Part shown: one piece after another, positions 8,553 to 17,554 of the stretch
How positions within the stretch are numbered: the stretch's first letter is position 1
Layout: every line of letters begins with the position of its first letter
NCBI RefSeq assembly: GCF_000632495.1
Contig: NZ_JFZT01000039.1
Location: forward strand, 176,501 to 240,500
Length of the DNA stretch: 64,000 nucleotides
Origin: Candidatus Acidianus copahuensis
GTDB lineage: Archaea; Thermoproteota; Thermoprotei_A; Sulfolobales; Sulfolobaceae
Reading direction: 5' to 3'
The notes under the pieces: generated by a model
What the model was told of the DNA's origin: nothing
The model's database searches: none
What the model saw: the letters and a program-made list of their open reading frames with translations, nothing else
Made by a program: the position numbers and the translations under genes

Positions 8553-9637
8553 AGAAAGCATTTTCTTCATTTGCTAATAAGCTAACACAAAAAGAATCAG
8601 AGGAAAATACAGATCAACAATTACAAACTCTACCAGAGAATCAGGAAAGGAAAGAGGATAAAGAAAAATCTACTATTCCTGAAAAATCAAGTGAAGGAAA
8701 AGTATCAGAAGACACTACTAGCTATTCTCTAAATACTGAAGGAGAAAAGAAGGAAAAGGAACAAAGATTTGGTTTTCTTAATTTTTTCAAATACAAAGAA
8801 ATAAAAGAAGATGATGTATCGGATATAGTAGAGGAATTAAGAACCGAACTTCTAGAGAGTGATATTTCCTACGATATTACAGAAAAAATTCTTGAGGATT
8901 TAAAAAGTTCATTGATAGGAAAAAAAATTTCTAGGAGAGAAGATATAGAAGAGTTAGTTAAAGATTCTCTAAAAAAATCAATAAAAGAAATTTTAGAAAA
9001 AAATAACTCTTACCTAGATGTTATGGAAAGAGTTAAGATAAAAAGACCATATGTAGTAATGTTCTTTGGAGTTAACGGCGTAGGAAAGACTACGACTATA
9101 GCCAAATTTGCCTATATGTTAAAGAAGAGAGGTCTTAAAGTGATTGTTGCAGCAGCAGATACGTTTAGAGCAGCCGCTCAGGAGCAACTAGCTATTCATT
9201 GTGAAAAACTAGAAATTCCACTAGTTAGAGGTAAATATGGAGGAGACCCTGCATCAGTAGCATTTGATGCGATTCAGTCAGCGAAAAGTAGAGGATTTGA
9301 CGTTGTACTAATAGATACCGCTGGAAGAATGCACACTGACAAGGATCTTACGGAAGAACTAAAAAGAATAGTTAGAATATCTAAGCCCGATCTTAAGCTC
9401 CTAGTATTAGATTCGTTAGCTGGTAATGATGCGCTAGAGCAAGCCAAGTATTTTGAACGGGTTGTAGATTATGATGGAGTTATTCTTACTAAGATTGATG
9501 CAGACACAAAAGGCGGTATAGCAATATCTTTAGCCTACGAACTTAAAAAACCAGTCTTATATATAGGGATAGGACAAACATATGATGATTTGATACCCTT
9601 TACACCTGAATGGATTATGGAAAGACTTTTCAGTTAA
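8534..9637 (+). CDS. ftsY: SRP receptor FtsY, start codon unresolved
   Basis: SRP-docking GTPase for co-translational membrane targeting. The G domain shows GVNGVGKTTTIAKFA (P-loop), DTFRAAAQEQL, DTAGRM and TKIDADTKGG. The frame stays open to a TAG at 8531, and translation of 8540-8911 gives FDRIKKAFSSFANKL, an acidic linker, and the N-domain helices EELRTELLESDISYD and KILEDLKSSLIGKK. The only normal start in frame, TTG 8912, would delete the N domain. No ATG, GTG or TTG exists upstream, so the coordinate given is the open-frame limit. Length (about 366 residues) fits the family. Confidence 0.85.
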   Translation, partial: LCFDRIKKAFSSFANKLTQKESEENTDQQLQTLPENQERKEDKEKSTIPEKSSEGKVSEDTTSYSLNTEGEKKEKEQRFGFLNFFKYKEIKEDDVSDIVEELRTELLESDISYDITEKILEDLKSSLIGKKISRREDIEELVKDSLKKSIKEILEKNNSYLDVMERVKIKRPYVVMFFGVNGVGKTTTIAKFAYMLKKRGLKVIVAAADTFRAAAQEQLAIHCEKLEIPLVRGKYGGDPASVAFDAIQSAKSRGFDVVLIDTAGRMHTDKDLTEELKRIVRISKPDLKLLVLDSLAGNDALEQAKYFERVVDYDGVILTKIDADTKGGIAISLAYELKKPVLYIGIGQTYDDLIPFTPEWIMERLFS

Positions 9638-9667
9638 ATTAATTTCTTAGATATACGATATTCACTC

Positions 9668-9853
9668 ATGAGCTTAGTTGATAGGATAAAGAGACTTCCA
9701 GACGACTGGAGAAGGATAATTAGTGTCTCAAAAAAACCAGATAAAAACACATTCAATCTTTATCTTAAAGTAACATTGATCGTTATGGCATTTGTTGGAC
9801 TCATAGCGTTTTTAATCCAATTAGCTGTATCAACACTTCACTTAGTAGGGTGA
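9668..9853 (+). CDS. secE: protein translocase subunit SecE/Sec61-gamma
   Basis: A protein of 61 residues: an amphipathic cytoplasmic helix followed by one transmembrane segment at about residues 33-57 (LKVTLIVMAFVGLIAFLIQL). This is the compact archaeal SecE that clamps SecY. Its stop overlaps the spt5 GTG start by 4 bp, the usual secE-nusG linkage. Confidence 0.9.
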   Translation: MSLVDRIKRLPDDWRRIISVSKKPDKNTFNLYLKVTLIVMAFVGLIAFLIQLAVSTLHLVG

Positions 9854-10314
9854 ATTTATTGGAAGCTAAAGTAAGAAATTATTATGCTATCAAAGTAACT
9901 GGTGGCCAAGAAATAGGCGTAAGCCTTATGTTAGAAGAAAGAATAAAAACTAATCAGATAAACGAAATCTATTCTATTATCGCACTACCAAATCTAAAAG
10001 GATATATAATTGTTGAAGCAATAAGTCCATCTGCGGTAAAGATTCTAATTTCTGGAATAAGACATGTAAGGGGAATGGCTCAAGGACTAATTTCACGAGA
10101 CGATATTTTAAAGATTATATCAAAGAAATCTGTTGGTCCTACTCTAAAGGTAGGAGATATGGTAGAAGTGACTTCTGGACCTTTTAGAGGTATGCAGGCC
10201 CAGGTAGTGAGTGTTGATGAAAGTAAGGGAGAAGTAGTGTTAAATATTTTGGAATCAGCTTTTCCTTTGCAGGTTACTATACCTGTGGATCAAGTAAAAC
10301 TAAGTAAAAAATAA
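9850..10314 (+). CDS. spt5: transcription elongation factor Spt5 (NusG family)
   Basis: A protein of 154 residues with an NGN domain (YYAIKVTGGQE to RHVRGMAQG) and a KOW domain (VGDMVEVTSGPFRGMQAQV). It binds the RNA polymerase clamp with Spt4 and increases processivity. GTG 9850 is the coupled start; TTG 9859 is an alternative that removes three residues. Confidence 0.92.
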   Translation: MNLLEAKVRNYYAIKVTGGQEIGVSLMLEERIKTNQINEIYSIIALPNLKGYIIVEAISPSAVKILISGIRHVRGMAQGLISRDDILKIISKKSVGPTLKVGDMVEVTSGPFRGMQAQVVSVDESKGEVVLNILESAFPLQVTIPVDQVKLSKK

Positions 10315-10324
10315 GGTGTAAAAT

Positions 10325-10837
10325 ATGGCTAATAAAACTATAAAAATAGTGGTGGAAGGGGGAAATGTAAAACCAGGTCCCCCGCTTGGGCCTACTCTCT
10401 CACAGCTCAAGTTAAACGTAGGAGAAGTTGTAAAAAAAATAAACGATGCAACGGCTAGCTTTAAGGGGATGACTGTTCCAGTAACTATTAATGTTGACGT
10501 TGACACGAAAAAGTATGAGATTTCTGTAGGAATTCCGACCACCACCTCGCTTTTACTTAAAAAGGCCGGAGCTCAAGGTCCATCTGGAGATCCTTCACAT
10601 AAGAAAGTCGGAAACGTAAGCCTAGATGATGTAATAGAGGTAAGTATAACAAAAAAACCCTCACTCACCTCAAAGGAATTAAAAGGAGCCATTAAATCTG
10701 TATTGGGAACAGCACATACTATAGGATTAACCGTTGATAATAAAGAACCTAAATCCTTAGTTAAAGAGATAGAAGAGGGTAAATATGACGAAATAATATC
10801 TAAATATGTAGACAAGTGGAACGGGAGTGAGGCTTGA
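10325..10837 (+). CDS. rpl11: 50S ribosomal protein L11
   Basis: A protein of 170 residues with the L11 N-domain (KPGPPLGPTLSQLKLNVGEV) and the rRNA-binding C-domain (SGDPSHKKVGNVSLDDVI). It forms the base of the GTPase-centre stalk together with the P0 and L12 genes downstream. Its stop overlaps the L1 start. Confidence 0.95.
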   Translation: MANKTIKIVVEGGNVKPGPPLGPTLSQLKLNVGEVVKKINDATASFKGMTVPVTINVDVDTKKYEISVGIPTTTSLLLKKAGAQGPSGDPSHKKVGNVSLDDVIEVSITKKPSLTSKELKGAIKSVLGTAHTIGLTVDNKEPKSLVKEIEEGKYDEIISKYVDKWNGSEA

Positions 10838-11493
10838 TGATAGCACAAAAAGATAAAATAAGTGAAGCAATAGGAGAAGCTCTTTCTGAAAAAAATAACC
10901 CAAAGAGAGGGTTTACCCAAAGCGTAGAACTAATAGTCACTTTTAAGGAAGTAAATATGAAAAGAGGAGATGTAAAACTCAGAGAGATAGTCGTCCTACC
11001 TAAACAACCAAGTAAATTGAAGAGCGTACTTGTTGTTCCATCTTTAGAGCAAATGGAATCCGCAAAAAAAGTTCAGCCTAACGTTCTTCTTTCAAAAGAG
11101 GAATTACAAAAGCTTCAAGGGCAAAAGAGAGCTATTAAGAAGCTTGCAACAAAAAATGACTGGTTCCTTATATCTCAGGATACTATGTCAATAGCAGGTA
11201 GAATTTTAGGACCGGCCCTTGGTCCTAGAGGGAAATTCCCTACACCCTTACCTACAACACCTGATATTTCAGAGTACGTCCAGAGATTTATGAGATCAAC
11301 TCTGGTGAAGACTAAAGATCAACCCCACACTCAAACTTTCATTGGCTCTGAAGAACAAAAACCTGAAGACCTAGCAGAGAATGCTCTTGCAGTACTTAAC
11401 GTTATAGAGGGAAAAATAAGAAGCGCATCTATTATAAGGGCATTATATGTAAAGACAACTATGGGAAAACCAATTCAAATCTCACTAAAGTGA
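10837..11493 (+). CDS. rpl1: 50S ribosomal protein L1
   Basis: A protein of 218 residues from ATG 10837; a TTG one codon upstream is in frame. GRILGPALGPRGKFPTPLP is the L1 signature of domain II. L1 lies at the E-site stalk and in archaea often represses its own operon. A short gap precedes P0. Confidence 0.95.
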   Translation: MIAQKDKISEAIGEALSEKNNPKRGFTQSVELIVTFKEVNMKRGDVKLREIVVLPKQPSKLKSVLVVPSLEQMESAKKVQPNVLLSKEELQKLQGQKRAIKKLATKNDWFLISQDTMSIAGRILGPALGPRGKFPTPLPTTPDISEYVQRFMRSTLVKTKDQPHTQTFIGSEEQKPEDLAENALAVLNVIEGKIRSASIIRALYVKTTMGKPIQISLK

Positions 11494-11499
11494 TGTAAA

Positions 11500-12492
11500 A
11501 TGAGCCTTGTTACACAACAGAGAAAAATACCTGATTGGAAAATAGAGGAAGTGAAGGAACTAGAGGCGATTATAAAGAAGAGTAAAAGCGTAATTATAGC
11601 TAGCTTACAGGGATTCCCAGCTGATAAGCTACATGAAATTAGGAAAAACCTAAGAGATATAGCAGAGTTAAGGGTTTCAAAGAACTCATTATTCAGTATT
11701 GCGGCAAAGAATTCTGGAATAAATACAGAGTTACTCTCAAAGTACTTAACGGGAACTAATGCATTCATATTTACGAACAGAAATCCGTTCGAAATCTCAA
11801 TAATGCTGTCTAAATTTAAGCTAAAGAGATATGCAATTCCAGGCGATAAGGCTGACGAAGAAGTGGTGATTCCGGCCGGAGATACAGGGATAGCAGCTGG
11901 ACCTATGTTAAGCGTATTCGGAAAGTTAAAGATCAAAACAAAAGTCCAAGATGGAAAGATTCACGTGATAAATGATACCACTATAGCTAAACCAGGAGAA
12001 GAGATACCGGCTGACGCTGTACCTATACTTCAGAAGCTAGGGATAATGCCAGTTTACGTTAAGCTATCATTCAAGGCCGCATATGATGAAGGACTACTGA
12101 TAGAAGGAAGTCAGTTAGAGATAAACCTAGACAGTTATAGAACTCAGGTAATAGAGGCATACAGAAACATTATGGCGTTAGCTACTGAAATAGCATATCC
12201 AGTTCCAGAAGTACTGAAGATTAGTATTGAGAAAGCTATGAGGAATGCTATGTCTTTATCCACCGAAATTGGCTATTTAACTCCTGACAATGCTCAGTTC
12301 GTTATATCAAGTGCACAGGCTAAAGCTCTAGCTTTAGCTTCAGCGATAGGAGACAAAGTTGACCTAGGAATACAAGTACAGGTGCCTAAACCAGCAAAGG
12401 AAGAAAAGAAGGAAGAGAAGAAGGAAGAGGAAGAGAAGAAAGGACCAAATGATGAAGAGATAGCAGGAGGACTATCCTCACTATTCGGTTAA
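11500..12492 (+). CDS. rplP0: acidic ribosomal protein P0 (L10)
   Basis: A protein of 330 residues: an rRNA-binding L10 domain, an archaeal insertion domain, three stalk helices that bind L12 dimers, and a charged tail ending GGLSSLFG that recruits GTPase factors. DNA of the tail is nearly identical to the tail of the next gene, including the stop and ten bases beyond it. Confidence 0.95.
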   Translation: MSLVTQQRKIPDWKIEEVKELEAIIKKSKSVIIASLQGFPADKLHEIRKNLRDIAELRVSKNSLFSIAAKNSGINTELLSKYLTGTNAFIFTNRNPFEISIMLSKFKLKRYAIPGDKADEEVVIPAGDTGIAAGPMLSVFGKLKIKTKVQDGKIHVINDTTIAKPGEEIPADAVPILQKLGIMPVYVKLSFKAAYDEGLLIEGSQLEINLDSYRTQVIEAYRNIMALATEIAYPVPEVLKISIEKAMRNAMSLSTEIGYLTPDNAQFVISSAQAKALALASAIGDKVDLGIQVQVPKPAKEEKKEEKKEEEEKKGPNDEEIAGGLSSLFG

Positions 12493-12502
12493 GAAAGCTT
12501 TT
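12391..12502 (+). repeat. direct repeat copy 1: 3' end of rplP0
   Basis: 12391-12447 is identical over 57 bases to 12745-12801, and 12469-12502 is identical over 34 bases to 12823-12856. Identity extends past the TAA stop. The intervening codons differ. This suggests a copied or gene-converted tail. Confidence 0.85.
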
Positions 12503-12534
12503 AATTTCCATGAACTAAAAATGGGTGAATAAAA

Positions 12535-12846
12535 ATGGAGTATATATATGCAAGTTTGCTCCTACACTCAGCTAAAAAGGATATCACTGAGGATAGCTTA
12601 AAGAATATACTAGTTGCTGCTGGAATATCGGCTGACGATGCGAGAGTTAAAGCAGTAGTAGCTGCGCTAAAGGAAGTTAATATAGATGAAGTGCTTAAGA
12701 ATGCGGCTGCAGCTCCGGTAGCTGCAGTAGCCACAGCTGCGCAACCAGCAAAGGAAGAAAAGAAGGAAGAGAAGAAGGAAGAGGAAGAGAAGAAAGGACC
12801 AAGCGAAGAAGAAATCGCTGGCGGACTATCCTCACTATTCGGTTAA
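12535..12846 (+). CDS. rpl12: 50S ribosomal protein L12 (P1)
   Basis: A protein of 103 residues beginning MEYIYASLLLHSAKKDITED, the archaeal P1-type N-terminal dimerisation domain, then an alanine-rich hinge and a charged tail ending GGLSSLFG. Several dimers bind P0 to form the factor-recruiting stalk. It closes the ribosomal cluster and a T-tract follows the stop. Confidence 0.95.
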   Translation: MEYIYASLLLHSAKKDITEDSLKNILVAAGISADDARVKAVVAALKEVNIDEVLKNAAAAPVAAVATAAQPAKEEKKEEKKEEEEKKGPSEEEIAGGLSSLFG

Positions 12847-12856
12847 GAAAGCTTTT
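12745..12856 (+). repeat. direct repeat copy 2: 3' end of rpl12
   Basis: Matches the rplP0 tail in two exact blocks (57 and 34 bases), the second of which crosses the stop codon into non-coding sequence. Confidence 0.85.
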
Positions 12857-12859
12857 TTT
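12853..12859 (+). terminator. T-tract terminator after rpl12
   Basis: Seven consecutive T residues lie 6 bp after the rpl12 stop, as expected for archaeal intrinsic termination; the following gene has its own promoter region. The equivalent position after rplP0 has only four T residues, allowing read-through. Confidence 0.5.
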
Positions 12860-12924
12860 GAATCTCTCTTATTAACAAAAGTTCACATATAGTCTTTTTA
12901 CTTCCTTTATTCTGTAATATAACG

Positions 12925-15642
12925 ATGAAAGTAAGCGAGGAAGAATATAGACTTAAGTTCTTTAAAGATAATGGATATCTTAGGAAAGAATGTAAAGTAT
13001 GCAGAACTCCGTTTTGGACTACAGAACCTAATAGAGATAACTGCGCAGATATTCCTTGTTCTGACTACTATTTTTTAGATAGTAACATATCTAAGTTAAA
13101 CTGGTCAGTTTCTGAAGCCAGGAAAAGATTTCTTGGTTTTTTCAATAAACACGGACATGAAATAATTCCGCCAAAACCAGTATTAGCAAGATGGAGAAAT
13201 GACATTTATCTAACTATAGCTAGTATAGTTGATTTTCAGCCTCATGTGACTAGTGGTATAGTTCCACCACCTGCTAATCCGCTAGTGATTTCTCAACCTT
13301 GTATAAGATTAGAAGATGTAGACAACGTTGGTATAACATTTGGGAGACATCTTACTACTTTCGAAATGGGAGGTCATCATGCATTTAACTATCCAGATAA
13401 GTTCATCTATTGGAAAGACGAAACGTTAGAATTATCGAAAGAGTTCTTTGTAGAAGAGATGAAAATACCTGAAGAAATGCTAAACTTTAAGGAGTCTTGG
13501 TGGGAAGGAGGAGGAAATGCGGGACCTTCCTTCGAAGTTACTGTAGGTGGTCTTGAATTAGCAACACTAGTATTTATGCAATATAGTATTCTAAATGGTG
13601 AATACATACCACTAAAGCTTAAAGTAGTTGACACTGGTTATGGAATAGAAAGATTAGCTTGGTTTACTCAAAAGACGCCAACTTCTTTTCATGCAATATA
13701 TGGAAACTTAGTATACACGTTCTTCAGAAAGCTAGGACAACAATACGTCGATGAGGAAATGCTCAAACATGCGGCAAGATTAGCCGGGAGGATAGATACG
13801 GATAAACCTGAGACTATAGAACTGCATAGGCTAGAGGTTGCTAAAACACTTAACATGGATGCGGAAGTTGTGAAAGAAGAGCTAACTAGAGCTGCTAGGG
13901 TATTTCAGGTTTTGGATCATACTAAAACAATAGGGCTTATGCTTGCTGATGGACTTGTACCTTCTAATTCTGGAGAGGGATATTTAGGAAGACTTCTTAT
14001 AAGAAGAGCCCTTAGAGTAATAAAACTACTAGGTTCTAATGTAAGATTAATTGATTTAATGAAAGATCAGATAGATTTCTGGAAAGAAGACTTTCCCGAA
14101 ATGCTAAGGAACAAGGACTATATCCTCGACGCTGTAGAGTATGAAGAGGAGAAATTTCAAGAAATTATACAAAGAGTACCTTCAATTATATCTACCATAT
14201 CAAAAAAGAAGGGAAAAATAGAAGAAGAAGAGCTTATTAAAATATATGATACAAACGGAATACCTCCAGACATACTTAGTGAAGAACTGAAAAAAAGAGA
14301 CGGTATCCAGCTTGATATCCCCTCGAATTTTTATGCTCTTGTTGCTAGAAGACATCAAACAGCACCACTCAAAGCCGAGAAGGAGAAAGCAAAATTACCA
14401 TCAGAAATTATAAAATTTGCAAAGAACTTTAGACCAACTGAAAAATTGTATTATAAAGATCAATATTTAAGGGATTTTGACGCTGAAATTCTAGGAGTTA
14501 AGGATAATTTCGTGATCTTAGACAGAACAGCATTCTACCCAGAAGGTGGAGGACAATTAGGCGATAAGGGTAAAATAATAGTAAATGGAAAAGAGTACGA
14601 TGTCCTTGACACTCAAGTCTCTAGTGATGTAATAGTTCATGTTTTAGAAACTGCTAATGGACTTAAGCCTGGAGATAAGGTTCATGCTGAGATAGATTGG
14701 CAAAGAAGATATAGATTAATGAAACATCATACTGTAACTCACGTAATTTTAGGTGCTGCTAAGAAACTATTAGGTGATCATGTGTGGCAAGCTGGAGCTG
14801 AGAAAACTCCTGATAAAGGAAGACTCGACATTACTCATTATAAAATGCTAACAGAAGAAGAAATCAGAAAAATTGAGGATATATCAAATTATATAATTAA
14901 TGATAGAAGACCTGTAAGGGCGTTTGAGATGGGAAGAGTAGAAGCCGAGCTAAAATTCGGAGTCTCTATATATGAAGGAGGAGTTCCAGAAAAAGCTAAC
15001 ATACGTTTATTGGAGATAAAGGACTGGGATATTGAGGGATGTGGAGGTACACATGTATCAAACACTAGCGAAATAGGTGGAGTAAAAATAATAAATGTTG
15101 AGAAAATTCAAGAAGGGGTAATTAGACTAGAGTATGTTGCAGGTGATGTAGTATCAAAATATGCTAGAGAATTAGAGGAAAGGATTAACGACGTAGCAAA
15201 AACCCTTGGGACGTCTTCAGAGGAATTAAACAAAAGAGTTCACAGATTTACACAAGAGATAAAGGAAAAGGAAGATTTAGTTCTTACATTAAAGAGATAT
15301 TACATAGAAAATACTCTTGCTGAATTAAAGGCAGAAAATATCGATAGCATAAGATTTTATAGTATCATAAATCCATTAGACCAGGATTCTTCTAAGGAAA
15401 TAATGAGAAGATTAACTTCAGATAATAAAACAGTTGCGATAAGCCTTATGAAAGATAAGAATTCAATAATAGTTGATATAGCGACTTCGAAGGATATCAA
15501 AGTCGATAGTATTATAGATAATCTTAGGAAACTAGGCGGTAAAGGAGGAGGCAAAGGAACTTTTGGTAGTATCAGATTCAACGAGATGAAAATAGAGGAC
15601 ATCCTAGATGCTATTAAGAAGGGACTTAAGGGAAGCATTTAG
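12925..15642 (+). CDS. alaS: alanyl-tRNA synthetase
   Basis: A protein of 905 residues with the archaeal N-terminal extension carrying cysteines (CKVCRTPFW to ADIPCSDYYF), the class II catalytic core (RKRFLGFF, HHAFNYPDKF, GGNAGPSFEV), the editing domain with HHTVTH near residues 600-605 and CGGTH near 705, and the C-terminal domain with a glycine-rich GGKGGGKGTFG segment. It charges tRNA-Ala and hydrolyses mischarged Ser or Gly. Its 3' end overlaps the DUF434 gene by 35 bp. Confidence 0.97.
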   Translation: MKVSEEEYRLKFFKDNGYLRKECKVCRTPFWTTEPNRDNCADIPCSDYYFLDSNISKLNWSVSEARKRFLGFFNKHGHEIIPPKPVLARWRNDIYLTIASIVDFQPHVTSGIVPPPANPLVISQPCIRLEDVDNVGITFGRHLTTFEMGGHHAFNYPDKFIYWKDETLELSKEFFVEEMKIPEEMLNFKESWWEGGGNAGPSFEVTVGGLELATLVFMQYSILNGEYIPLKLKVVDTGYGIERLAWFTQKTPTSFHAIYGNLVYTFFRKLGQQYVDEEMLKHAARLAGRIDTDKPETIELHRLEVAKTLNMDAEVVKEELTRAARVFQVLDHTKTIGLMLADGLVPSNSGEGYLGRLLIRRALRVIKLLGSNVRLIDLMKDQIDFWKEDFPEMLRNKDYILDAVEYEEEKFQEIIQRVPSIISTISKKKGKIEEEELIKIYDTNGIPPDILSEELKKRDGIQLDIPSNFYALVARRHQTAPLKAEKEKAKLPSEIIKFAKNFRPTEKLYYKDQYLRDFDAEILGVKDNFVILDRTAFYPEGGGQLGDKGKIIVNGKEYDVLDTQVSSDVIVHVLETANGLKPGDKVHAEIDWQRRYRLMKHHTVTHVILGAAKKLLGDHVWQAGAEKTPDKGRLDITHYKMLTEEEIRKIEDISNYIINDRRPVRAFEMGRVEAELKFGVSIYEGGVPEKANIRLLEIKDWDIEGCGGTHVSNTSEIGGVKIINVEKIQEGVIRLEYVAGDVVSKYARELEERINDVAKTLGTSSEELNKRVHRFTQEIKEKEDLVLTLKRYYIENTLAELKAENIDSIRFYSIINPLDQDSSKEIMRRLTSDNKTVAISLMKDKNSIIVDIATSKDIKVDSIIDNLRKLGGKGGGKGTFGSIRFNEMKIEDILDAIKKGLKGSI

Positions 15643-16231
15643 TGATTATAAATATTTTCTTAATCGTGGATATACAAGGAAAATTGCCCTGGAAGCTGTT
15701 ACATCTAGATATTCTTTATCCTCCTCAGAAAAGCTATTGCTCTACAGATGTACTCATTCAGATAAAGAGATACAAGATCTAAGATCCAAGATCATAGAAC
15801 ATCCTGACGAGATTTTAGTGGATGGATATAACGTTGCTATAACTATAATTAATGCAAGAGATAACGATGAATCATTTCTATGCGATGATGGATTTGTAAG
15901 AGATTTGGGATTAGGTAAAAAGAAATTTGATAAGAGAATATTAGATACCCTGTTTTTGATCGCTAAATACGCTACTGATACTAAAATTAAATGTGAGATC
16001 TTACTGGATGCACAAATTTCCCACAGTGGAGAAATTGCTTCAGAATTAAGAAAAAGAGGAGTTCTGGCTAATACCGCAAAGACAGTTGACAGCTTACTAA
16101 TTCATTCATCGATACCAATTTCCACTAATGACTTTCTTGTATTAAATTCTGCAAAAATAATCTACAATCTAACACTGCGCGTTTTAGAAAAGCTTAGCGT
16201 AAGACTCGTTAAGATTCCAGATGATATATAG
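15608..16231 (+). CDS. DUF434 family protein, PIN/NYN-like
   Basis: A protein of 207 residues. The N-terminal third is helical, with NRGYTRKIALEAVTSRYSLS as in DUF434 proteins. ILVDGYNVAITI and CEILLDAQISHSGEI carry spaced acidic residues resembling the DGYN strand of NYN/PIN nucleases, but nuclease activity is only an inference. It starts inside alaS with a 35-bp overlap, so translation is probably coupled, and ends 6 bp before tRNA-Arg on the other strand. A role in RNA handling would suit this position. Confidence 0.6.
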   Translation: MLLRRDLREAFSDYKYFLNRGYTRKIALEAVTSRYSLSSSEKLLLYRCTHSDKEIQDLRSKIIEHPDEILVDGYNVAITIINARDNDESFLCDDGFVRDLGLGKKKFDKRILDTLFLIAKYATDTKIKCEILLDAQISHSGEIASELRKRGVLANTAKTVDSLLIHSSIPISTNDFLVLNSAKIIYNLTLRVLEKLSVRLVKIPDDI

Positions 16232-16237
16232 ATGGTG

Positions 16238-17073
<836 letters not shown>

Positions 17074-17460
17074 ATGGAAGAGCAATTAACTTTCCAAACC
17101 CCTAAGGATAGGATAATTGGAAAGCATGTTTTCGGAAATCTTTATGATATTGATCCTAGAATTCTAAACGATCAAGACTTCCTAAAGAACGTAATCCTAG
17201 AAGCGGTTAATATAGCTAACATGAAATTAGTTGAGGCTAAGGCATGGAGTTTCGGGGGCAAGAAAGGAGGTGTTTCCGTGCTTGCCCTTATAGAGGAAAG
17301 CCATATAGCTCTTCATACATGGAATGAGTACAATTATGCAACTATCGATGTCTATACTTGTGGAGAGAACAGTGAACCACAAAAGGCGTTTAATTATATA
17401 ACGGAAAAATTAAAACCTAAACGCTACCAATCTTTCTATGCTGATAGAAGCTCAGATTAA
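17074..17460 (+). CDS. pyruvoyl-dependent decarboxylase, AdoMetDC family; probably arginine decarboxylase
   Basis: A proenzyme of 128 residues. It should cleave itself between E75 and S76 in EESHIALHTW to form a pyruvoyl group; the downstream DVYTCG holds a conserved cysteine. Crenarchaea have two paralogues of this fold, S-adenosylmethionine decarboxylase and an arginine decarboxylase derived from it, both in polyamine synthesis. The position directly upstream of the mevalonate genes matches the arginine decarboxylase of Sulfolobus solfataricus as I recall it, so I favour that. AdoMet decarboxylase remains the alternative. Confidence 0.7.
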   Translation: MEEQLTFQTPKDRIIGKHVFGNLYDIDPRILNDQDFLKNVILEAVNIANMKLVEAKAWSFGGKKGGVSVLALIEESHIALHTWNEYNYATIDVYTCGENSEPQKAFNYITEKLKPKRYQSFYADRSSD

Positions 17461-17485
17461 TTTTTATTAGTAAAAATTTTTCAAT
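17461..17485 (+). terminator. T-rich tract after the decarboxylase gene
   Basis: Two T5 runs follow the stop within 25 bp, ahead of an independent promoter for the HMG-CoA synthase gene. A weak intrinsic terminator is likely. Confidence 0.35.
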
Positions 17486-17524
17486 AGTCTTTTGTCTATA
17501 TACCCTATAGACAGTACAGAAAAC

Positions 17525-17532
17525 CTTTAAAT
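17525..17532 (+). promoter_or_regulatory. TATA box of the mevalonate operon
   Basis: CTTTAAAT centred about 26 bp upstream of the ATG at 17555 predicts a leaderless transcript for HMG-CoA synthase and the genes behind it. Confidence 0.55.
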
Positions 17533-17554
17533 TATTGAAATAAGTTATGAAAAG

